A DNA stretch of 64,000 bases from Ctena decussata (taxonomy: Eukaryota > Mollusca > Bivalvia > Lucinida > Lucinidae): assembly GCA_963989385.1 (NCBI GenBank), contig OZ022506.1:64429434-64493433 (forward strand), read 5' to 3'. The notes under the pieces were generated by a model. That model did no database searches, was not told the DNA's origin, and saw only the letters and a list, made by a program, of their open reading frames with translations. The position numbers and the translations under genes are program-made. Positions 54,356-64,000 of the stretch are shown piece by piece. Position 1 is the first letter of the stretch. Each line of letters begins with the position of its first letter.

Positions 54356-57300
54356 GTCAAACTTGGGTTTTGGAATGTAAACGGTTGGTCTCCGGACAAT
54401 CAATCTGATAATTCAGCATTCCGTGAATCTTGTGTCAATATTTTAGAGTTAGACATTATTGGAGTTGCTGAAACTCATCTTGTATACGATCAATCACTTG
54501 ATTTGCAACAGTTTTATTGTTTTGGGCATAATAAGACACAATTACACACAAATGCTAGAGCAGGATCAGGTGGAGTCTGTTTGTTAGTGCGAAAAGGTTT
54601 AATGAAATTATTTGAGGTTAGCATACTCGATAAATCATACGAGGGTATACTATGGGTTTCCTTTAAAAGTAAGGTTTCAGACACATATTTTAATATATGT
54701 ACCTGCTATTTACCCCCGCATGGTTCATCACGGTATGTTAGCGCTCAGGAGTTCTATGATCAGCTCTTGACAAACATATATGAATACCAGCATTTGGGGA
54801 AGTTTATCTTATGCGGAGATTTTAATAGCCGAATTGGTGACATGGCTGACTTCATAGAGGGTGTAGATGTAATTCAGGATCGAAATGTAATTGATTACTC
54901 AAAAAATATGTATGGTGAATTTTTATGTAATTTTCTGATTGATAGTAACTGCTGCATTTTGAATGGTAGACAGTGTGAAAGTACTGATGATAATGACTTT
55001 ACATTTGTGTCTACTCGAGGAAGCTCTGTCGTTGACTATTTTATTGTTCCGTATGAGCATATTGAACAGTTTGAGGGTTTTAAAGTAATTAGGCCAGCAC
55101 AAGTGTATGGGCATTCTTTAAACGGAGTAGAGTCTAGAATTGTACCAGACCATTCTGTCATAACATGTTGCTGGAATTTAAAATCTCCTGGGTTAGAATT
55201 TAGGTCTAATACCGCAAGCAGTACTATTGAGAAAAGATATAATAGGTATAATTTAACTGACATTCCACCAACTTTTTGTAATGATGAACATTCAAATTCA
55301 CTTTTTCAAACTCTTGATAATTTGGTAACTAATATTCAAAGCCAACGAGATGTAGACGAAATATACGGTGATTTTTGCTCTGTTGTTCAAAATGAAATGT
55401 CATTAAAATTGCCAAAGCGAGAAATTATCGTCAAATACGGTGTTAGTAATAAACGCAGGCGTATTCGAAAACCTTGGTGGAACGACAATTTACAGGTGTT
55501 ATGGAATGATATGTGTCATGCAGAAAAAGCATATTTAAAATGTAGAAACAGCCAAAAGCATAATTTAAAGCATATCTTTGTTCAAAAGCGTAAAATGTTT
55601 GATAAGCAGGTACAGAGAAGAAAGAGAAATTACTGGTTTGAAATGCAGAATGAAATGATAAGTAATGCTGAAAATAATCCAAACGATTTTTGGAAGACAA
55701 TAGGTAGAGCAGGGGTAAGGGATAATAGAAAGAGAGAAATTCCGATGGAAATTGTAAATGATAATGGTGAAATTAACACAGACAGTAATGCTGTTCTTAA
55801 TAAATGGAAAACTGAATTTTCTGCACTACTAAACCCAACGCATAATTAGCAAATTAATTTGCAGAATGTTGATGTCATGCTAAATGTTGATAACACTGTT
55901 GATGAGTCGGGTTTATTTGCGAATAATTTTACCGTTTCCGAAGTTCGTAAAGCTGTTTATAGTATTAAAAATAATCGTGCAATTGGTGTTGACGATATAC
56001 CAGGCGAGGTATTAAAAAACGACAGCATTATTTCTTTCTTACATAAACTGTTCAATACGTGTTATCGTTCTGGCAAAGTTTCAAATATCTGGAGGAAGTC
56101 TCTCATTTGTCCTATACCGAAATGTACTACAAGTGAAGCCCGCGATCCGCTTTCTTACAGGGGCGTTGCAATTTCACCTGTAGTCTACAAAGTATATAGT
56201 ACCTTGTTAAATAATCGAGTTAGTATGTGGTCAAATTGCAATAATATAATATTTGAAGGCCAGAATGGATTCAGAAAAAGCCGAAGCACAATTGACCATA
56301 TAAGTTCTTTGACAAATATAGTTGAAACAAGGAAAAAAATGAAAAAGTCCACCTTCTGCGCCTTCATAGACTTTAAAAAGGCATATGACTCAGTTAACAG
56401 AGATATTCTTTGGACGAAACTAGAAAAACTCGGTTTTAACGGGCTATTATTAGATGCAATTAAGGCTTTGTATAACAATGTTCAGTCTTCGGTTAAACTA
56501 AACGGACTTACAACCGATTGGTTTAATGTAACCTGTGGACTAAAGCAAGGATGTTGCTTGTCGCCATTACTTTTTAATTTATATATAAATGATTTGGCAT
56601 TAACAATTGACGCACTGGGTAAAGGTGTTAAAATTGGTGACGATACAGTCTCTGTTTACTGTATGCTGATGATGTAGTTCTTATTGCTGAAACAGAAGCA
56701 AATCTGCAGTCGATGCTGGATATATTAGGAAGTTGGTGCAAAAGTAATCTAATCTCAGTCAACTCGGCTAAATCCAATGTTGTGCATTTTCGTAATCCCT
56801 CAATGCCGCAATCAGATGCCATATTTACGGTAAACGATGAGAACATTTCGTATACACTGCAGTATAAATATTTGGGGATAGTCTTATCAGAACATCTAGA
56901 TTTCGCAATAACTGCTAAACACGTCGCACAGTCTGCAAATCGCGCACTTGGACTTTTAATAGCTAAATCAAAAGCATTTGGTGGTATTCAGTATGGTCCT
57001 TTTACAAAGCTTTATGAGTCAGTTGTTTGCCCGGTTATATCGTATGGTGCTGCGATCTGGGGCACCCAGTCCTATAGCTGCATTAATGCTGTACAACATA
57101 GAGCTGCGAGATATTTTCTAAATGTAGGAAGGTATACACCTAACGCAGCAGTTAATGGAGATATAGGATGGACGCCCATGATCACAAAGTGTTGGAAGTC
57201 TGTGTTATCATCCTGGTGTCGCTGTATAAATATGGACGCAACAAGGCTGAACAGGAAAATATTCTGCTGGTCAAATTCAAAAGTAAGTACCAGATGTAAA

Positions 57301-57891
57301 AACTGGAATTTCAGGGTAGGTCAGAAATTGACAGAGTCCAATTTTCACATTTATAATAACATAAATCAAACCATTAATAAGACCAATATTTTAAATAACG
57401 TTTTGCCTTTCATTACGCAAGAATATATTAATCAGTGGGCAGTTGAGGTAAATCGCAATAGTTCACGTTCGGGAGTTGGAGGGAATAAACTTCGATTATA
57501 CAGAACCTTTAAGCAGGATTTTGTAGTTGAAGAATATTGTACAAGGATATTTAATAGGTCTCATAGAGGGGCTTTAGCTAAATTTAGAAGTGGAACCGCC
57601 CCGATTGCACTTGAAACTGGCCGCTATAATGGCTTAGAAGTTAGTGAAAGAAAATGCTTTAGCTGTAGGAATGCTGTTGAGGATGAAATCCATGTTTTAT
57701 TACATTGTCCGCTGTACACTGAGTTCCGAAATGAGCTGTTTATTGAAGCTGAGCTTATACTAAATGGTTTTCAGAACTTAAATGATATTGAAAAAGTATC
57801 TTTTATTTTAGCTAATCCTTCCATAGTCAAGATAAGTGCCAAAATCTGTTATTTGATTTTAAACAAAAGGCGTAGTCTGCTGTACAGTTGA
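54356..57891 (+). pseudogene. LINE ORF2 (endonuclease-reverse transcriptase), broken by TAG and frameshift
   Basis: Endonuclease of the APE/EEP type: WNVNG at 54371, VAETHL, CGDFNSR at about 54814, and a terminal PDHS. Reverse transcriptase: GVDDIPGE region at 55986, NGFRKSRST, motif A FIDFKKAYDSVN at about 56363, motif B KQGCCLSPLLFN, and motif C YADD at 56662-56673. C-terminal knuckle with Cys 57655, Cys 57664, His 57691 and Cys 57706. There is no RNase H that I can see. Defects: in-frame TAG at 55847-55849 between the two catalytic domains, and a one-base loss in a T run near 56655 just before YADD. The frame is open from the codon after the ORF1 stop, and no ATG precedes WNVNG. The family is probably in the Jockey/CR1/I assemblage, uncertain. 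Confidence 0.9.
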
Positions 57892-58648
57892 TGTAAATAT
57901 GTATATTGTGTACCATATTTTTATAAGTGTCCTTTTAAATGTAAAAAGCTGTCTGTTATTTACAATACTAACTGCTGTTTTGCCCCGGTGGTGCGGTTGA
58001 TACCCAATGCTGAGTCCATGATCGGGTCCATGCTGTTTGGACATTGGTTCCGCCACATGTTCCCTGTTATCGTGGACTCAGCGTGGGGTATCAGGGAGGA
58101 TTTACCACTGGGACAGTATACATTTCAACGGACACGATTATCTCTTTAAGTGCAGATTAAAGTTGCAATTTCATTTTATCTGTTGCTCTGGTCCCTGTGC
58201 TGCATTTGATATCCCATGCCGTGTCCGGATCCGGCAACATGCTGTGTGAACATTGGTTCCACCGCGTGTTCCCGGTTATCCGGACTCGGCATGGGGTATC
58301 GAGGGAAGGTAGCGCATGCAGGGCACTAATTTATGGTATGTTTTAGAGTGATAATGGCTCATAGATAATGCGTGTCGCTTTTTTATCATACTAATTGCTG
58401 TTTTGTCCCAGTACTGCATTTAATACTCCAGGCTGAGTCTGGAAGCGTAGACTTGCTGGATGGATAACCGCCTTCCTTGGCTCAGTGTGGGGTATTTAGG
58501 GGATGTAGTGCTGGTGCAGGACACAAGAACAGACACATTTTAGAGCGATCGTCTCTCATAGCTCAATATTGAGTCGCAATTTTACATCTTATATCGATTT
58601 TTTTAACTGTGTTTATGTACATGTAAAATTGGTGAGACGTTAATAAAA
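57892..58648 (+). other. LINE 3' UTR with three ~210-bp units, each a long hairpin
   Basis: Hairpins at 57999-58092, 58208-58300 and 58422-58496 each open with GATACCC-, GATATCC- or AATACTCC-type sequence and close with GGGGTATC/T. Their stems are about 20 bp. Unit spacing is 209 and 214 bp. Such structures near LINE 3' ends are often recognised by the element's own reverse transcriptase. Confidence 0.75.
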
Positions 58649-58673
58649 TTATCTTATCTTATCTTATCTTATC
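58649..58673 (+). repeat. (TTATC)5 tail of the LINE
   Basis: Five tandem TTATC units directly follow TAATAAAA at the end of the 3' UTR. Simple repeat tails instead of poly-A are typical of several LINE clades and mark the 3' end of the insertion. Confidence 0.85.
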
Positions 58674-58729
58674 TTACATGTATATCAATTTTTTCTTCCT
58701 GAAGTGTGTTTGCATTACGACGTTTGCCT

Positions 58730-60065
58730 TATTTTCATATTAAACCATCTCTTGACATGAAAAGTGGGACAACCATTAATATATATTTAGGTAGCTGAGC
58801 CATATTCATGTCTTATTTTCATATAAAATCATCGCTCGATCGGACGAGTGGGACAACAATTGATATATACGGTTCACAAAAAGTAGGGGATATTAAGATA
58901 TTAAAAATTGTATAAATTAGAAAACATATCAAATCCATCTGAAACGGCAAGTGTCAATCAGAAAAATATTCGATTAAACATTTTGCATTACAATTTTGAT
59001 GATATATCCTGTCATGTGATCTGCGTGTAATTCGTTTTAGAGAGGGGGTCGACACCCAATTTTCACACGAATCTGCTACAGAAACAGATCCTTTTCAGAT
59101 GACAAAATTTACACAAAAACACTCGTTTTGATTCATTTAACAAGCTGAAAATTGCTTTTACGCGCTGTTTCATAAAAATAAAGAGTGCAAGCCATAAACG
59201 TGTTAATTTTTCGGTGACTCGATGTACCTGTACGATTTTTGTTTTCTGGTTTTCTTCCCAAAATGACCGTTTTGAAGAAGAAAAAAAATCTTTTAGCATA
59301 CAAAACTTAAAAGTGCATTGAAAATTTAGCCTAGTTGAAAAATTTGAATAAATTTATGTTCGAATTTACCACATTTTTGTCCTGACCCCCTGTCTGAAAC
59401 TAACTGTATGCAGATCACGTGACAGGAAATATCGTCCAAACTTTCATGAAAAGTGTCTTAACGGATGTTTATCTTATCGATACTATGCGTTTCATATGGA
59501 TATCACATTTATTGTATATGCTACAATTTTTCAAACCTGAATATCCCCTACTTTTTGTGAACCGTATATATTTAGGTAGCTGAGTCATAATGTCTTATTT
59601 TCATATAAACCTATCTCTTATAGCTGGGCAATAATGTCTTATTTTCATGTAAAAATCTCTTAATATGACAAGTGGGACAACCATTACTATATATTTAGAT
59701 AGCTGGCCAAAATGTCTTATTTAAATATTAAAGCATCTGTTGATGGGACAAGTGGGACAACCATTGATATATATTTATGTAGCTGGGCCATATAGTCTTA
59801 TTTTCAAATTAAAACATCTCTTGATAGGACAAGTGGGGTAGCCATTACTATACATTTAGGTAGCTGGGCAATAACGCCTTATTTTCATATCAAACTCTCT
59901 ATTGATAAGACAAGGGGGAACCATAAATTTATATTAGGTAGCTTGGCCATACTGACTTATTTTAATATTAAAACATTTCTTGATAGGACAAGCGGGACAA
60001 CCATAAATGTATATTAAAGTAGCTGGCCCATAATGTCATATTTTAATATTAAAGCATGACAGGAA
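58730..60065. repeat. Tandem array of ~80-bp units, split by a mariner-like element
   Basis: Eight to nine units of the form 'ttaaaacatctcttgataggacaagtgggacaaccattNatatatatttaggtagctgggccataatgtcttattttcatat'-like parts. The element at 58870-59564 sits inside the TATATA of unit 2. No ORF. Confidence 0.85.
58870..59564. mobile_element. Mariner-like foldback element CGGTTCACAAAAAGTAGGGG
   Basis: Termini CGGTTCACAAAAAGTAGGGG / CCCCTACTTTTTGTGAACCG with TA duplication; 695 bp. Inner segments are also inverted ('cctgtcatgtgatctgc' near 59005 against 'gcagatcacgtgacagg' near 59410), so the whole element folds back. No transposase. Confidence 0.88.
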
Positions 60066-60788
60066 GTAATAAACATCGGATTAATAAAAGTCCTTGATAT
60101 GACAGCATGCACGTTTTCAATGATGATTGATCAGTCTCGATGACATGCACTTGAGCAATCCTATAAAGTTTGTATGGCAATAAATGTTCACCACATACTT
60201 TGTATAACACACTTTATAATTTGAGAAAAGATTAACAAGACACAGTTCGGAAACAAGACCTGTTATTTTGTGCAAAAGGTGAGATTTCAGTGTTTTCAAA
60301 TTTTTTTCTTCATATTTTTTTTACACGAAAATATACTTCCTGGTTGAAGTCGTATTCTTGAAGGTTAAAATGAACCTATGTATTTGACATTATAAACTGC
60401 AGTGTATTGCAGTATATTTATGTAGTGCAACGGAAGAAACTGGCTTCCTGATTCATATACCACATGTCTTTTTCTCTAAATCTCCTGATCTTAATTTTTA
60501 CATGTGTATTAGCTCACCTGAGCACAAATTGATCAACGTAAACTATTTTGGTCGAGCCTTGGGCTGTTGTCTTGTAAACGCGATAGAGTCCATATTTTTA
60601 ACAATCCTAACCAAACGTATATAGTGCGTTTATGGCCAATAGAGCTTAGTCAGTCCAATAACAAAATCGAGATTACCAAACTTGAACACCTGTATTCATG
60701 ACTTCGAGAGCTTGATCAAGTCTGATAATGGGCAAATCTAGCCACAAATACCTAAGATTTTGACCCTTACTTGATGTGAAATATCCCA
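60066..60788. other. Gene-free stretch
   Basis: No gene. A 'gtattagctcacctgagcac' phrase near 60510 resembles the end of the composite repeat at 36936. Confidence 0.45.
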
Positions 60789-60896
60789 GCAGGCACATAA
60801 GGTTCAGTCAACCTTGTATCAACCTTGATTCAACGTCTTGACGTTGAATCAAGGTTGAAACAAGGCTGATTCAACCTTGTGTGTCTTGTGGGATGC
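60789..60896. mobile_element. Small foldback element CAGCAGGCAC with ACGTCTTGACGT core
   Basis: GGTTCAGTCAACCTTG and its mirror surround a perfect GATTCAACGTC / GACGTTGAATC stem. The CGTCTTGACG core is the same as in the element at 6163. Ends are tentative. Confidence 0.55.
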
Positions 60897-61144
60897 TACC
60901 GTATTTACTCGGCTATAAAATGCCGTTTCCCTCTTTCTATAATTGTTTAAACTATCTTATTCAGTCTTGTGAAATTCTGCTGTAAGACTGGGTTTTCCCT
61001 TCAAAAAACCCAGAAAATCTAGATCCGTCTTATAAGACGAATCCAGATTTATGGGTTGTTTAGGAAGGAAAAACTTCCGTCTTCTATCTGAAGAAATACG
61101 AAATATGCCATCTGGTAAACACATGCCAGTTGTAATCAAGCGCG

Positions 61145-61587
61145 GAATTGTATGACAAAGTTATTTTAAAAGCGAACAAAATAATTGAAGCAGTCTACCA
61201 GCCCTTAGCATTAGTATCAACATCAAGACAGAACTGATGATTTAGGTCCTAGGCCTGAATCTTCACTGATCGAATAAAGCAGAACAGTTCAGACGAAAGA
61301 CCTGGTGACATTGAATCGTTTCTCAAAATATAGGAAAGTAGGACTGATACAGATTAAACAACTGGCGAGTTAACAAATTTAAACGAATCACTGTTTTTTG
61401 CAGACCAGTCATTTGTCCTGAGCAAAACTACTGAAGAATTTCTCTCTGCAACTTTCACATTGGGTTCCATGTCGCAATCAGATAAATAGCCAGGTAATAA
61501 CATTATGGTCGATGAAATACTGTTTCTAAGTTCTGCAAATGTCAGTGAATTGCAACTACAACAGCCAGGTCAACAGAATCTAGGAGT
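61145..61587 (+). pseudogene. TRIM-like pseudogene fragment
   Basis: Colinear with 8333-8795 of the TRIM-like gene, the coiled-coil and linker region. Shared stretches include 'cttcactga', 'actggcgagttaa', 'aaatttctctctgcNactttcac' type sequence, 'ttgggttcc' and 'caggtcaacagaatc'. Stops and indels disrupt every frame. Neither B-boxes nor propeller are present. It ends 22 bp before a truncated TGAGCCGCGAC MITE. Because it matches only part of one exon, it may be a truncated duplicate; a processed copy cannot be told apart. Confidence 0.85.
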
Positions 61588-61608
61588 ATTTTTATATATG
61601 AGCCACGA

Positions 61609-61680
61609 CGCGACAAAACCAACAATGTGGTTGTGCGCCCAGCGCAGACTCAGAGAGCCTTCGCTGTCCGCATGGAGGGA
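61609..61680. mobile_element. TGAGCCGCGAC-family MITE, truncated copy 11
   Basis: The left terminus (TGAGCCACGAC) and about 50 bp of the left arm are followed by a jump to the central spacer (CTTCGCTGTCCGCATGGAGG) and then loss of the right half. An internal deletion removed most of the foldback. Confidence 0.85.
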
Positions 61681-61689
61681 ACTGTCTCT

Positions 61690-62890
61690 GCCAGTCCATT
61701 AAATTCCATTCCTAGTTTGAAACTATGAGATACCATGAGTCTCCCATCGATTCCATGTATTGCCTCTCCTCCTATGGTTCAGCCTAGGGTTTCGATATTT
61801 TACATGTCGTATGACCATGAAAAACAAGTTCACCGAAACTTTTGTTTTTCCTCGTCAGCCTGTACTTGAAAAGTCAAGTTAAAACTAAAATACAATCTTG
61901 TTAACCAGTTTTCTAGAAAAGTGTCAGCTAGGATGTTGAAACATATACTTGTCATGCCGCTCAAGATCATGACGTTCATCAGTTCATTAGGTCTAAAGTT
62001 TGGCATTATTCCATAAAACTGCGTGTTTAGCTCCCTTTTCGACTTTTGCGTTTTCCGACTTCGGAACTCCTCATCTAGGAAGGTAATTATTAGTATACTA
62101 AATGTATCATGGTATGCTAAATATACTGGTAAAGTTGAGGAAATTCTGCATTTGAGTATTACAAGGTTATTATTGCTCCTGGTTTGAATAATAATGCAGC
62201 TATGAAACTCAAGAAAGCTCCGTAAAATCAACTCCATTCCATGTTTTTAACTATGCTATGAGGGTTTATTAGATTTCAAGTCCCTCTGGTTAGCCTTGGG
62301 TTTCGCTACTTTATGGCCATGAAAAATAAATGGAACGACATTTTTTATTGTCATATGTTCTTGTTCTTTGAGTTTTCTCCTTTTGTTGAGAATAAAATGA
62401 AATCTTGTTAACCAGTATTCTAGATAAGTATTGTACAAATGTTCGCGGTCAACATCAATGCGCGAACTTTAATACCCGCGAACATTATGATTTTACTAAC
62501 GAATAATAGGAAAATACTACGAACGCGCGAACTCAAATACCAGTGAATATATCTAAAATTGCAAAACCTTGAACTTGTCCCCGCGAACATAAATACAATT
62601 ACAGTATTTGAGGTAGGATGTTTACATCTTCTACACAGATTAAGATCAAGATGACCATCGATTCTTTAAATCTTTACCTTATTCCATGAAGTTGTTTGAG
62701 ATATGCCCCTTTTCGACTTAGACCTTTTCCAACTTCTGAACTCTCAACATAGGAAGCTAATTGTTTGGTGAACTTTATGTATCATGGTATGTACCATATT
62801 CTGGTAAACGTGAGGAAGGTTTGCATTTGTGTTTTACAGAGTTATTGCCACTTTTTCAATAATAGTGCAGCTATGACTCAAAAGAATTGC
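61690..62890. repeat. Two to three diverged ~430-bp repeat units
   Basis: Units share 'atgaccatgaaaaaNaa', 'caatcttgttaaccagtNttctaga', 'cNccttttcgactt' and 'atcatggtatg'. Unit starts are near 61800 and 62300. A segment at 62440-62600 rich in CGCGAAC interrupts the second unit. No gene. Confidence 0.55.
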
Positions 62891-64000
62891 TGGGCCTATG
62901 GTTCTGAAATGTCATGAATGATAATGAGCCATGATAAAAAAAATGAGCGAACCTGTGGCCTGCAATTGTTTGTTCTATAGTGAAAATGTGCGTAAATTGC
63001 CCTGCTTTCGATGGTCTTAGGTATTAATCTTATGTCTACCTGTCCTTGACCTTGACTTTTGCAGATTAAATTTTGCTACCATCAAAATCTGTGAGCCTTT
63101 TAAGCCAGTCACAACAGATGTGTCAGATAACAATTTGTTTTGTAGATGTGCATTTTCTTTCTTCGGTGTTCTGGATGGGAATTGGTTTCCCCAGATACCT
63201 TATCCTAAGAGAACGGTAATTTACGTTCAGCTGGAGGGTCGATTTTTTTTTTGGTGGTGGTGGGGGGGGGGGGGGGGGGTGGAGAGAGAGAGAAGGAGTT
63301 ACTTCACTTGGGACTATAGCGACTATGGTAGCTGTTACGTTAACTGGCATCTGCCCCTCGTATAAAGAACTGACCAATCAAGTTAAAGACACATTTTTTT
63401 CTTTAACAAATTGGGGTGGCACACTTTGATAGCTCCCAATAAACAGTGCGTCAGGGCCACAGCTAACATCAAAGGATTGTCTTATCTAGGTGATTATGAG
63501 GGGATTATGCCAGTGACAAATTCTAAAAGTAGGGCCTAATATGGGGAAACTGATATTATCCTGTAGATGCATCTACTTTAAACAATTTAAAAACAAGAAC
63601 AAAAAACCAATGAGTTAAAAAAAAGAAATTCATAATAAAGAAAAAAAAAATATTATAATTTTCATTTTATCTATTTTTGATATTATTGTTTTATTTTTTT
63701 TTTGTCTAATCCGAGATAATGGTTGTACAACTGTTTTCCTTTTTTTTCTTTGATTTGTTTATGATTATTTTATGTTAAAGTAAATGCAAAAAATAAAAAA
63801 AGGTTTCACTGTCTGCTAAAAGCTAAATATATGAAAGTTTCTGGCATTACAAAAAAATAAAAATGACTTTTTGCTAGACATATGTAAATAAAGTCATATA
63901 AAACTTGCAAACCAAACAAAGAGATATTTATATATAATCATATATATACCCAAAACTTGAAAAGGTGAAAATAAAGACAGAATGTGCATCATGGCTGATT
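62891..64000. other. Gene-free right end
   Basis: No gene. A T/G-run at 63241-63280 generates low-complexity ORFs on both strands. The last 400 bp are very AT-rich with A and T runs. Confidence 0.6.

Noticed and set aside
54021..54380. 119-codon + strand ORF, Ile/Glu-rich
   Set aside because: Alternate frame of the Arg/Ser/Asn-rich ORF1 tail. It overlaps the ORF1 stop but does not enter the ORF2 frame, so it cannot supply the ORF2 start.
63241..63280. G-quadruplex control element
   Set aside because: Long G runs here and at 3585, 19908, 23380 and 41359 sit in transposon or low-complexity contexts and may also be affected by sequencing of homopolymers.

Overview
The window looks like nuclear DNA of a marine bivalve mollusc. 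It is AT-rich and gene-poor, and it is packed with small foldback transposons and arrays of 80-430 bp repeats. Its dominant repeat (termini TGAGCCGCGAC / GTCGCGGCTCA, eleven copies) and its composite elements (short tandem cores plus a CCGT/ACGG microsatellite) resemble repeats known from bivalves; a heterodont clam is my best guess. No bacterial operons, rRNA or CRISPR arrays are visible.

Only one gene looks intact: a 638-residue RING-less TRIM-like protein at 7733-9649 (degenerate B-box 1, B-box 2, coiled coil, C-terminal beta-propeller-like region). Its coding part is one exon preceded by a plausible splice acceptor. A 90-bp tandem duplication spans that acceptor and the start codon. Decayed relatives lie at 61145-61587 (coiled-coil part, with stops) and 13605-13740 (3' flank only).

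The rest is mobile and repeated DNA. (i) A nearly complete non-LTR retrotransposon occupies 52548-58673: ORF1, then one in-frame TAG, then ORF2 (endonuclease, reverse transcriptase, CCHC knuckle), a 3' UTR with three copies of a long hairpin, and a (TTATC)n tail. It is broken by two frameshifts and an internal TAG. (ii) An older L1/Tx1-like LINE at about 22830-29470 is cut by four nested insertions, so their order can be read. (iii) DNA transposons without genes fall into several groups: the TGAGCCGCGAC family, piggyBac-like TTAA elements, hAT-like elements with 5-bp target duplications, TA-flanked mariner-like elements, and GGCCGTATTCATAAA foldbacks. (iv) A tRNA-headed SINE at 12922-13188 has a perfect 17-bp target duplication. 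(v) Pearl-like composite elements occur around 9.8-11.3, 25.7-27.3, 36.9-38.8 and 50.0-51.1 kb. (vi) A very large inverted repeat spans about 33.1-40.6 kb; its arms are ~175-bp tandem units.

The most unusual points are: a hairpin module shared by small transposons with unrelated ends, whose stems change by compensating substitutions while a mismatch stays in place; the ORF1-TAG-ORF2 arrangement and triple 3' UTR hairpin of the LINE; and repeats carrying near-ideal nuclear-receptor and RFX-type motifs. All family names are by eye and from memory; no database search was possible.
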